64,000 bases of DNA from NCBI GenBank assembly GCA_027494135.1, contig JAOSJK010000012.1, forward strand, positions 191,001-255,000. Reading direction: 5' to 3'. A program made the translations under genes and the position numbers. Under the pieces are notes generated by a model. It was not told the origin of the DNA. It worked only from the letters and a program-made list of their open reading frames with translations, and ran no database searches. The stretch is from Acidimicrobiia bacterium. GTDB taxonomy: Bacteria > Actinomycetota > Acidimicrobiia > IMCC26256 > PALSA-610. How positions within the stretch are numbered: the first letter of the stretch is position 1; each line of letters opens with the position of its first letter. Positions 41,541 to 52,099 of this stretch are shown in pieces.

Positions 41541-42530
41541 GTGCGAATCGTGACCCGACGGCACAGGGCGCTGGTGACCGCGCCGTTCCGCGGAGAGGGC
41601 CTGCGGCGGCTCGAGTCGATCGCCGACGTGGTGTACGACCCCTGGATCGAGCAGCGCCCGCTGCGCATCTACGACGGGGCGGGCCTCGCCGCCCGCGTGC
41701 GCGAGGAGGCGGCGGACATCCTCGTCGTCGAGGCCGACCTGGTCGACGGCGATGTGCTCGACCTCCCACTCACAGTGATCGGTTCCTGCCGGGGAGACCC
41801 GACCAATGTCGACGTCGCCGCTGCCACGGCCAGAGACATACCCGTGGTTCGCGCCCCGGGCCGCAATGCCGACGCGGTGGCCGAGCTGACGGTCGCGCTG
41901 CTCTTCGCCGTGCGTCGCTTCGTGGTGCCGGCCGACCGTGACGTGCGCGGTGGCGAGATCTACCGGGACGGCCTCATCCCATATCAGCGCTTCCGGGCGT
42001 GGCAGCTCGCCGGCCGCACGGTGGGGCTCGTCGGCCTCGGAGCCGTCGGGAGCGCGACGCGCTGGAGGGTGGAGGGTCTCGGTATGAGGGCCATCGCCTG
42101 CGATCCCTACAGCCCCGAGGCCACCCACTCCCTCGATGACCTCCTGGCCGAGTCCGACGTCGTGTCGATGCACGCCGCGGTGACGCCGCAGACCTCGGGG
42201 ATGATCGGCGCCCGGGAGCTGGCGCAGATGGGACAGGGTGCGCTCTTCCTGAACACGGCCCGATCCGCGCTGCACGACATGGACGCCCTGGTGGAGGCGC
42301 TCGAGTCTGGCCATCTGGGCGGTGCCGGCCTGGATCACCTCCCGGGCGAGAACCTCCCGACGGATCATCCTCTCTGTCACATGGACAACGTCGTGCTGAC
42401 ACCTCATATCGGTGGGGCCACCTACGACACCGAGGAAAACCACTCCTTGCTCATCGCCGACGACATCGCGCGTCTCCTGGCCGGAGAGATGCCGGTCAAC
42501 ATCGTCAACCCGGAGGTGCTCGCAGAATGA
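41541..42530 (+). CDS. D-isomer-specific 2-hydroxyacid dehydrogenase (SerA/phosphoglycerate dehydrogenase-like)
   Basis: TVGLVGLGAVGSATRWRVEGLGMRAIACDPY Rossmann motif; GALFLNTARSALHDMDALVEALESGHLGGAGLD; NVVLTPHIGGAT. Confidence 0.92.
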   Translation: MRIVTRRHRALVTAPFRGEGLRRLESIADVVYDPWIEQRPLRIYDGAGLAARVREEAADILVVEADLVDGDVLDLPLTVIGSCRGDPTNVDVAAATARDIPVVRAPGRNADAVAELTVALLFAVRRFVVPADRDVRGGEIYRDGLIPYQRFRAWQLAGRTVGLVGLGAVGSATRWRVEGLGMRAIACDPYSPEATHSLDDLLAESDVVSMHAAVTPQTSGMIGARELAQMGQGALFLNTARSALHDMDALVEALESGHLGGAGLDHLPGENLPTDHPLCHMDNVVLTPHIGGATYDTEENHSLLIADDIARLLAGEMPVNIVNPEVLAE

Positions 42531-43183
42531 CCGCATCCAGGCTCACAGCCTCCGAGACGAAGGACCTGCTGCTCTCGACCGCGCGAGACCTCCTCAGCAA
42601 GGGACTGGTCGAGGGGACATCCGGGAACCTGTCGGCGCGCCTTCCCGACGGCCACGTCGTGATGACGCCGTCTTCGCTCGACTACGAGGAGATGACCCTC
42701 GGCGACCTGGTCGTCTGTGATCTCGACGGCGAGGTCGTCGAGGGCGAGCGGTCGCCGACGACCGAGAAGGCGTTGCACCTCGCTTGCCTACGTCGCTGGG
42801 ACGACATCCACGCAGTGATCCATTCCCACGCGCTGTACTGCTCGATGTTCGCCGTGGCCCGCATCCCGATCCCGTGCCTGATCGAGGAGCTCGACGTGTA
42901 CGTGGGTGGGGAGGTGCCGGTGGCCGAGTACAAGATGACCGGATCCGACGAGCTCGCGGCGGAGGTGTCCCGACACGTCGGCGACCGCGCCGCGGTCCTG
43001 ATGGCCAACCACGGTCTGCTCGCGGTAGGCAAGGATCCGCGCGATGCCATGAAGGTGACCGCTCTCGTGGAGCGCACCGCTCGCATCGTATGGGGGGCAA
43101 GGCTCCTCGGCGACGCGGTCCCGCTGCCTCCCGAGACCGTCGAGCGCTTCGCGGGCGTCTACCCGCTCATGCGGTCTCTCTAG
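42527..43183 (+). CDS. class II aldolase/adducin family protein (fuculose-phosphate aldolase-like)
   Basis: KGLVEGTSGNLSARLPDGHVVMTPSSLDYEEM; HAVIHSHALYCSMFA; VLMANHGLLAVGKD; start overlaps the preceding stop (ATGA). Confidence 0.94.
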   Translation: MTASRLTASETKDLLLSTARDLLSKGLVEGTSGNLSARLPDGHVVMTPSSLDYEEMTLGDLVVCDLDGEVVEGERSPTTEKALHLACLRRWDDIHAVIHSHALYCSMFAVARIPIPCLIEELDVYVGGEVPVAEYKMTGSDELAAEVSRHVGDRAAVLMANHGLLAVGKDPRDAMKVTALVERTARIVWGARLLGDAVPLPPETVERFAGVYPLMRSL

Positions 43184-43266
43184 GGCCTGGGCCGTCCGCC
43201 TACGGATACAGTGCGGTCACCGACATCGACCCGAACCGACAGGGTCGGGGCAGCCCCGGGGGGCCC

Positions 43267-43458
43267 ATGAGATCCACCGCGTACCTCGACTCCGGCGCCG
43301 TGAACCTGATCACCTCCGCGATCGTCGCCGGTTTCGCCGGGATCATCGTGGTCTTCAAGATGGGCATAGGCCGCATCATCGGCATCTTCTCACCGCGCAG
43401 ACGCGCCGCCCTCCGCGCGGCTCAGGAGAGCCGCCGCACACCGGACAACGACGGCTAG
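43267..43458 (+). CDS. small single-TM protein
   Basis: MRSTAYLDSGAVNLITSAIVAGFAGIIVVFKMGIGRIIGIFSPRRRAALRAAQESRRTPDNDG, directly upstream of the methyltransferase. Confidence 0.6.
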   Translation: MRSTAYLDSGAVNLITSAIVAGFAGIIVVFKMGIGRIIGIFSPRRRAALRAAQESRRTPDNDG

Positions 43459-44905
43459 GTGCGCGGCGAGCCTGTGGGGACTGGACCGACCGGCTCCGAA
43501 CCCGCATCCTTTCGAGACCCCGACAGCGCGATCTTCTACTCGGAGGGCCGAGTGCTTCGAGGCCTCTCCGAGCGTGCCGCCGCCGACTGGGAGACGCTCC
43601 GGACGACCCGGTTCTTCACCCGGCTGACGGCCGAGGGGGAAGATCGTCGCGACGCGCCCGTTCGCCGGCGACGCTCCCCTGTCGCCGCGAGGCGAGGCCT
43701 GGGCGGCAGTCCTCGAGCACGAGCGGATTCCTGTGGTCACCTACCCCTACGAGTGGCCGTTCGCGATGCTCCGCGACGCGGCCGCCCTGCATCTGGAGAT
43801 CCTCCTCGCCGCACTCGACGAGGGGTTCTCCACGAAGGACGGGAGTGCATTCAACCTCCAGTTCGACGGCGTGCGACCCGTGTTCATCGACGTCGGCTCG
43901 TTCGAGCGCGTCACGGGTCCCTGGCCGGGGTACCGGCAGTTCTGCCGGACACTTCTCTTTCCGCTGATGATCCAGGCGCACCTCGGCATCGCGTACCAGC
44001 CCTTCCTGCGCGGCAGCGTCGACGGCCTGCTGCCCACCGACGTCGCGGCGATGTTCGGCGGCCGCCGCAAGTGGAAGAAGGGCGTGCTCCGCAACGTCGT
44101 GCTCCATGGCGCGCTCGAACGCCGGGCCCTGTCGAGCCGGTCCGGCCGATCGAGTCGGTCGGGCAGCGAGGAAGTCAAGGCCGAGCTGCGACGCTCCGGC
44201 TTCGGGGCCGAGCTGGCGAAGGCGATGGCGAAGAAGCTCCTGAAGCTGGTCCGCGGCCTCGACGCGCCGCGTCGCCGCTCGACGTGGGACGACTACCGCG
44301 ACACCTGCTCGTACAGCACAGCCGATGCAGCGGCGAAGAGGGCGTTCGTCGAGAGAGCACTCGCAGATCACAGTGCCGGCACCGTGATCGACCTGGGAGC
44401 CAACGACGGCGAGTACTCACTGCTCGCCGCCCAACACGCCGAGCGCGTCGTCGCGGTGGATGCCGACGAGACCGTGATCGACGCCCTCTACCGGCGTCTG
44501 CGTAGCGAAGACGTCACCAACGTCCTCCCGATGGTGATGAACCTCGTCGACCCGTCCCCGGCAATCGGCTGGCGGAATGCCGAGAGGTCGTCTTTCGCCG
44601 ACCGTGTAGACGGTGACGTCGTCCTGGCCCTCGCCCTCGTGCACCACCTCGTGATCGGCGCGAACATCCCGATGCCACAGGTCGTGGACTGGCTTCGGGG
44701 CTTCGGCGCTCGCCTGGTCGTGGAGCTCGTGCACCCCGACGACCCGATGGCGCGCCGGCTCATGGCCGACAAGCCGGCGGGCCTCTTCGACGACTACCGG
44801 GTCGATGCCTTCGAGTCACTGCTCGACAGCGCGTTCCGCTTGGTCGAGTTCGAGGTGCTCCCCGGTGGCACGCGCACGATCTACCTCGCAGAACCGCGGG
44901 CGTGA
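43459..44905 (+). CDS. class I SAM-dependent methyltransferase, possibly NoeA-like (frameshift near 43635)
   Basis: IFYSEGRVLRGLSERAAADWETL…; GTVIDLGANDGEYSLLAAQHAERVVAVDADETVIDALY SAM-binding motif; LALALVHHLVIG. Confidence 0.8.
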
Positions 44906-46935
44906 GCAAGGCAGGTACAGCCCGCGAGGAGGCCTGGTACCTGCTCGAGGTCGCGGCGATAACCGGATTCCTCATCTCGCAGCCCGTCCTCGACATCTTC
45001 GGGCGGTCCCCGGAGACCTTCATCTCCAGAGGGGCCGACCGCTCCCAGGTGATCGCCTTCGCGATCGCCGTCGCGGCGGTCCCCGCTCTCGCCGTGTGGG
45101 CTATCACGTTCGCGGCGCGCCTCGCGGGCAGGTCACGACGGCGCATCACACATGTCGCGGCTCTCGGCGTGCTCGCCGGACTCCTCGCCGCCAGGCTCGG
45201 ATACGACGCCCTCGGCTCGGCGCGTGTCGCCGCCGCCGCGCTCGGGGTGATCGCGAGCATCTGCATGGTGATGCTGTACGCCCGGACGACGTGGGCGCGA
45301 ACGTATCTGCGGGTCGCGTCGGCGGCGCCGCTGGCCTTCGCAACCATCTTCCTCGTTGCTTCGCCTACAGCCGATCTCGTGCTCGGAGGCACGGTCAAGG
45401 CCGCCGACGTCGAGGTGCCAGACGCCGCGCCGTCGATCCTCTTCATCGTCCTCGACCAGTTCCCGACCGCGTCCCTCCTCGACGGCGAGGGACACATCGA
45501 CGCCGATCTGTTTCCCAGCTTCGCACGCCTGGCCGAGACCTCCACCTGGTACCGGAACAACACGACGGTTGCGCCGTGGACGAACCTGGCCGTGCCGGCG
45601 ATCGTCACCGGCACCCTTCCCGTCGCGGACGACACGGCAGCCACAGCGAGCAACTTCCCCCGAAGCATCTTCACTCTCCTCGGTGGTTCCTACGACCTCA
45701 ACGTCTCCGGAACCGGTGGAACGGATCTGCCCTGCGACACTCTGCGGTTCAGGACCGGGTGACGGTCTCGGAGCGCTCTTCGGCGACGCCGTCGGTGTGG
45801 CCGGCAACGTTGCCGACGCCGAGGGCGAAGGGAGCAGTCTCGTCGCGCGCGGGACCACGTGGGACGAGCGCGCCGACGACTTCGAGGAGTTCAGCGCCTC
45901 GATCGCGCCGGGACGAGACCGCCCGGTCCTCGACTACATGCACTCGCTGCTGCCCCACGACCCCGTCGAGTACTTGCCGAACGGCGTCAAGTACCCGGCA
46001 CCGGAGCACCCGGTCGGCCTCTTCCTCCTCACGTGGACAGACGAGCACGGGGCCGCAATAGGTCGTCAGCGGCACCTGCTCCAGGCCCAGCTGACCGACC
46101 GGCTCCTCGGTGAGGCCCTCGACCGCCTCGAGGATGCCGGGCGATTCGACAACACCCTGATCGTCGTCACCGCCGACCACGGCGTGGGCTTCACCAACCT
46201 GGAGCCCTGGCGCGGCACCTCGGCGGCGAACTACGAGCAGATCATGTGGACACCTCTGCTCATCAAGGAGCCTCACCAGGAGCAGGGGCGCATCGACGAC
46301 AAGAACGCCTGGTCGGTCGACGTGCTGCCGACGGTCGCCGAGATCCTCGGGGTAGAGATCCCGGCCGACTGGGAGATCACAGGGCACTCCCTGATCGGCG
46401 ACGGGGAGGTCCGCGACCCGTCGGACAAAGTGCTGTTCACACAGCTCGGCAACTCACTCCCGGCCGCGGCCGACGGTCTGGTCCACGTCGACGGCGTCGA
46501 GGGGTTCGAGCGCCTGCTGAAGTGGTCGTCCGCGCCTCCCGGCGACGACGACCTGCGCGTCTGGCGGCAGGGCGAGTACGGCGCTCTCGTGGGTACGCGT
46601 CCGGAAGAGCACACGATCGGGCAGCCCGCTGGTTTCGACGGATGGCTGGCGGACCCCGACGTCTACGACGACGTCGACCCGAACCACGACCCCCCATCCA
46701 CCTCGACACCGCGTCCGTCGGGACCGAGCCGGGACCTGTGATTGCGGTCGCGGTAAACGGCGTCATAGGCGGGTGGGGCCCCACGTTCGCGAGCACCGTC
46801 GAGCACGTTTCCAACTTCTGGACCCTCATCCCCGACTCGCTGCTCCGTGACGGCCGCAACGAGTTGGAGCTCTACGAGATCTCGGGGCCGGTCGGCGACG
46901 TGACGCTCTCGCCGGTGCCGATGCGCGACCCGTGA
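44902..46935 (+). CDS. membrane-anchored sulfatase/alkaline phosphatase superfamily protein (frameshifts near 45760 and 46690)
   Basis: N-terminal TM helices, PSILFIVLDQFPTASLL metal site, NTTVAPWTNLAVPAIVTGTLP, IVVTADHGVGF; start overlaps the methyltransferase stop (GTGA). Confidence 0.82.
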
Positions 46936-46962
46936 GCCGTCAGGTCCGCATGCGGTAGAGAC

Positions 46963-48562
46963 TCAAGCCAGGGCAACCAGGTCGAGCAGGTCGTCGGACC
47001 AGTAGTCGACGGTGCCGTCCGGCATCATCAGGACCTTGTCGGGCGAGAGCTCTCCGACGAACTCGGTGTCGTGGCTGACGAACACCATCGCCCCCTTCCA
47101 CGAACGCAGTGCTGCTCCCACGGCGAGGCGCGACGGAGGATCGAGGTTGTTGGTCGGCTCGTCGAGCAGGAGCAGGTTGTGCCTTCCGGTCACGAGCATC
47201 GCGAGCGCCAGCTTCGTCTTCTCCCCGCCCGAGAGCGTCGCGGCATCCTGGAACGCCATCTCACCGGAGAGCCCGAACATGCCGAGCAGCGCGCGCACCT
47301 GCTGGTCGCCGAGGCCGAGGCCGGCCGCCGCGTCCCGCATGTGGTCCAGCATCGACCGCCCCGCCACGATTCCCTCGTGCTCCCTGCGCGTAGTAGCCGA
47401 GCGAGGCCCCGTGCCCGAGCCTGTGCTCTCCCAGGTCGGGCTCGACCTGCCCCGCCAGCACGCGCATCAGGGTCGTCTTGCCCGCGCCGTTGAGGCCGAG
47501 CACCAACAGCCGCTCCCCCCGGCCTACGTCGAACGTCACGTCCTCGAAGACGGTGTTGGCACCAAACGCCTTGGCGAGCGACTCGGCCTCGAGGACGACC
47601 GCCCCGGGTCGCGGCGGGTCGGGGAGGCGCACCGAGATCGTCCGCTCCCTGCGCGCCGCCGTCACGCGCTGCGACTCCAGCCGGCGCGCCCGCGAGTCGA
47701 GCGTCTTGGCCGTCCGCGCCCGCTTCTCGGTCTGGCCGCGCATCGAGTCGGCGAGACTCCTGATCCGCCGGATCTCGACGTCCTGGCGTGACGCGAGCTT
47801 CGCGCGCCGCTCCTCGTCGGCGGCGCGGGCGACGCGGTACTGCGAGTAGGTGCCGCGGTACTCGACCATCTCGGCCTCGTCGAGATGCAGCACGCGGGTC
47901 ATCGCCCGGTCGAGGAGGACGAGGTCGTGGCTCACGACCAGGAGAGTCCCCTTGTAGGAGCCCAGGAACCCCATCAGCCACTGCTTGGCGTCGACGTCGA
48001 GGTGGTTGGTCGGCTCGTCGAGGAGGAGGAGATCGCTCCCGGCGAAGAGGATCCGCGCGAGCTCGACCCGTCGGCGCTCGCCTCCCGACAGGACGCGGAT
48101 CGCGAGGTCTAGCCTGTCGGGCCGGAGGCCTAGACCCGCCGCCAGACGCCGGACCTCCGCCTCCGCCGCGTAGCCGCCGAGGCGTTCGAACTCCTCCTGC
48201 GCGTTGGCGTACCTGCGCACGTTCCGCTCCGACGGGTCGTCGTCGAGGCGCTCGTGCAGCCGCACCAGGCGCCGAGTCACCTCGTCGAGGCCGCGCCCCG
48301 ACAGGATGTGCGACATGCCGGTCGCGTCGACACCCGACCCCTGCGGCCTCGGGTCCTGTGGCAGGTAGCCGACTGCGGGCGGCCTCAGGATCACACCGGC
48401 CGCCGCCGGCGCCTCGCCCGCCAGGACCTTCAGCATCGACGTCTTGCCGGCGCCGTTCCGTCCGACCAGTCCCGCTTTGTCCCCCGCACGCAGCGAGAAC
48501 GACGCCCCGGAGAGGGTCAGCCGGCCGCCGACCTCCACGGCGAGATCGCGCACCTGGAGCAT
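46963..48562 (-). CDS. ABC-F family ATP-binding protein (frameshift near 47390)
   Basis: Duplicated ABC domains: GLVGRNGAGKTSMLKVLAG, LSGGERRRVELARIL, LLLDEPTNHLDVDAKQWL, VLGLNGAGKTTLMRVLAG, LLLDEPTNNLDPPS; no TM region. Confidence 0.92.
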
Positions 48563-48595
48563 GCGCTCATGATCCCACGGGGGCAGCGCCGAGCG

Positions 48596-49983
48596 TCACA
48601 CGGGTGCGTCGGGTGCGACCAGCGGCCAAGGGCGCTCACGCTCGACGATGCGCGCCATGTCGAGCAGCCACGCCTCGCGATGGTGAGGTGCGAGCACCTG
48701 CATGCCTATGGGGAGCCCTCGGCTCGTCCCGATCGGGATCGAGATCGCGGGGCTGCCGTAGATGTTCGCCGGGATCGTGAGCGCCCCGTTGTTGCCGAAG
48801 CCCGCCTCGACGCCGTTGAACTGCGACGGCAGCGGGCCCTCCGCAGCGAAGGCGATCTCGGGATTGGTGGAGGCGATCACGAAGTCGACCTGTTCGAAGA
48901 TCTCCGCCATCTTCTCGTTCATCAGGATCCTTGCGGCCTCGATGTTGGCGCGCGACTGGAGGTTGTATGCCTCCTCGGCGATCTTCAGGCCGAGGGAGAT
49001 CTCGAACGTGAGCTCCTCCTCGCACGCCGGGTAGAGGTCGCCGAGGTCCTTGCGGACCTCGGCGAGACCGGAGAACGCCCACTCGAGGCTGAGCTCGGGC
49101 ATCTTCACCGGAACGTCGACCAGCTCCAGACCCGCATCGCGGGCGAGCATCTCGCCGTGACGGACCACGGCATCGGCGATCTCGGGGTGCAGGACGGCGA
49201 CGCCCAGGTCGGCGACGATCACGGCCTTCTTCCCCCGCAGGTCGTGCGTGTCGAGCCCGGCTTCCCAGCCCTCGACGCGCAGGAGGCTGTAGGGGTCGCG
49301 GAGGTCGAAGCCGTTGGTGGCGTCGAGGAAGCGCGCCACGTCCGCGCCGAGCGTGCCAGAGCGCCGGTGACCGCCGTCAGCGAGCCGACGCACATCTGCG
49401 GACCCTTCGGGATCCGTCCGTAGGTGTTCTTGAGGCCGAGCAGCCCGGTGAACCCGCATGGGATGCGTATGGATCCCCCGCCGTCGCCCCCCGTGGCGAT
49501 CGTGATCAGCCCGCCGGCCACCGCCGCTGCGGCGCCGCCCGACGAACCGCCGGGCGTCCGTTCGCGGTCCCACGGGTTCCGCGTGGCGCCGTTGAGGTTC
49601 GTGCGGGTGAGGTTGACCCCGCCGAACTCGCTCGACGTCGTCAGACCGAATGGGACGGCGCCGGCCGAGCGGAGCCTCGCGACCATCGTCGAGTCGTGAG
49701 GCGAGACGCGGTCCTTCAGCGGAACCGATGCCTCGGTGGCCGGCCACCCGCGGACTGCATCGAGCTCCTTGACCCCGATCGGGACTCCCCCGAAGGGCAG
49801 TGCGACGTCGGCCCGGGCCGCGGTCGCGCGGGCGGCATCGGCGTCGAGGAACGAGAACGCGTTCAGCTCCGAGCGGTCGATGGCACCGAGCGAGGCGTCG
49901 AGCTCCTCCGCCGGGCTGCGCTCGCCCGACCTGAACGCATCGACCAGCGAGCAGGCGTCACCGAGCCAGGGAGAGTCAGTCAT
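48596..49983 (-). CDS. amidase (amidase signature family; frameshift near 49370)
   Basis: [59 protein letters not shown]. Confidence 0.92.
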
Positions 49984-50133
49984 GTTCCGTCCTTCGCAGT
50001 GGGGTGGACGGCATGCTAGGAGTCGCCGTCCGCCGGCGTCGACCGCCTCAGCCGAAACGGCACCGGGGCCCGCAGTGAGGACCCGCCGCCGGTGGTTACG
50101 ATTCGCGGGCCCTTGGATCCGACGAGGACGTCG

Positions 50134-50619
50134 ATGAACGAGCCGATCACGAGACGGGCCTTCCTCGCGCTGGCCGGCGCTGCCGCGGCGGTCGGGGGCT
50201 TCGCGGCGGGCCGTGTGACGCGGGGCGGCAACTCACCGAGCGGTGACAGCCCGAGCGGCGGAGACGACCGGGCGACCACTTCCCGGCCGGCTGCGGACCG
50301 TCGCGGGGCCCTGGAGCGCGACGCCGTGAAGCGGCTCTTCCTCGGCACGGACGGACCCGGTCGCGCCGGAGCGGTGTACCTGGCCTCGCATCCCGAGCCG
50401 CCGGCGGGCGGGGAGTCCTCGCTCCCCGAAGGCTTCGTACCCGTGGAGCCCGAGGAGGCCGAGGCGTGGCTCTCCTCGGCCAACCACCAGGACCTCTCCG
50501 GACGCGCGTCTTTCCTCGCCACGGCCGACTACTCCGAGGGGCGCGCCGTGGAGGTAGGGGGCTGGAGGCTGGCCCGGAGCACCGCGGAGCTCTGCGCGTT
50601 GATCGCACGGAGCGCCTGA
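50134..50619 (+). CDS. Tat-signal small subunit-like protein (gluconate/fructose dehydrogenase small-subunit-like position)
   Basis: MNEPITRRAFLALAGAAAAVGGFAAGR twin-arginine signal; immediately followed by the GMC oxidoreductase. Confidence 0.7.
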   Translation: MNEPITRRAFLALAGAAAAVGGFAAGRVTRGGNSPSGDSPSGGDDRATTSRPAADRRGALERDAVKRLFLGTDGPGRAGAVYLASHPEPPAGGESSLPEGFVPVEPEEAEAWLSSANHQDLSGRASFLATADYSEGRAVEVGGWRLARSTAELCALIARSA

Positions 50620-52099
50620 GTGTTCCGCCCGGCCGATGAGGTGCCGGCCGGCTCGGTGCTGCGTGCCGACATCTGCATAGCAGGCGGTGGTGCCGCCGGT
50701 ATCACGCTCGCACGCGAGCTCCGCGGCAGCGGGGCGTCGGTGATCCTGCTCGAGAGCGGCGGGTTCGACCCCGACCCAGACGACCAGGCTCTCTACACCG
50801 CGCGATCCAGCGGCGACCGCTACGACCCGCTAGCCACGCGCCTCAGGTACCTCGGCGGGGCGACCAACCACTGGTCGGGCTGGTGCCGGCCCATCGACCC
50901 CCTGCACTTCGAGCCGAGAGGCTGGATCGCGAACAGTGGATGGCCGATCTCGCGCTCGGACCTCGATCCCTACTACGCGCGGGCCGCCAAGGTCTGCGAG
51001 CTGCCGCCGTCCTTCGGCGACTCGACCGCCGGCGATCGGGGCGACAACGAGGGCGTCGACCGGTGGTTCCAGTCCCTCTTCGAGGACGACGCGATCACGT
51101 CTACCGAGTACTGGTTCAGCCCACCGACCAGATTCGGATCCCGGTACCGCGACGATCTCGAGCTCTCGTCCGAGACGACCGCCTATCTCCGGGCCAACCT
51201 GGTGAACGTGGCCAACAGTGACGGTCGTGTCACTCAATTCGAGGTAGCGACCCTCGACGGCAACAACTTCGCCGTTGAGGCCGGTGCCTACGTGATCGCG
51301 CTGGGCGGCATCGAGAACGCACGGATGCTCCTGGCGTCGCGCGACTCGAGCCCCGCCGGCCTGGGGAACGACGGCGGCCTCGTCGGTCGCTACTTCATGG
51401 ACCACTTCGACCAGACGATGGGCACAATGCTGCTCACCTCGCCGATCGACGGCGCGTATCAACCCGGGCGCCTCGACCAGCGACGCGCGGCGATCACCCT
51501 GACCCCCGCCGCCCAGCGCGAGCACGAAATCGGGGGCATAGCCCTCGTCGTCGAGTCGTTCCCCTTCTGGAAGCCCGACGAGGCCGACTACAAGACGGTC
51601 CGGGCCAACGACGCGGCCGACATCCTCCGTGGCCTCGCGGGCGGAACGAGCGTCCCGTACAGCCTCCAGGTGGCGCCGAGCAGGAGCCGAACCCGGAGAG
51701 CAGGGTGACGCTCACGGAGCGGTCGGACGCGCTCGGCGTGCCCGTCGCCGACGTGCATTGGGCTGTCACGCAGGCGGATCGTGAGCGGGTGGCCCGCGGC
51801 CTGTCGCTGCTCGCGGATCGCCTCGGCGGAGCGATCACCGGTCTCGTTCGGGCCGATATCCCCGATCTGGTCACCGAGCGCCACCCGATCTGGTACGGAG
51901 CGCACCACATGGGCACCACACGCATGAGTGACGACCCTCGACGGGAGTTGTCGACAGCAACTGCCGGCTGCATACCGTGGAGAACCTCTGGGTCGCGGGC
52001 AGCTCCGTCTTCCCGGCTGCCGGGTTCTCCAACCCGACCCTCACGATCGTCGCTCTGACTCTCCGCCTGGCGGATCATCTCCGGTCGCGCCCGCGCTGA
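50620..52099 (+). CDS. GMC family oxidoreductase (frameshifts near 51690 and 51945)
   Basis: DICIAGGGAAGITLARELRGSGASVILLESGG; LGGATNHWSGWCRPI; GAHHMGTTRMSDDP; C-terminus ENLWVAGSSVFPAAGFSNPTLTIVALTLRLADHL. Confidence 0.88.

Noticed and set aside
49855-49875. GAGAACGCGTTCAGC as a second KstR-like site
   Set aside because: Outer consensus bases do not match tnnAACnnGTTnnA, and it lies inside the amidase coding region
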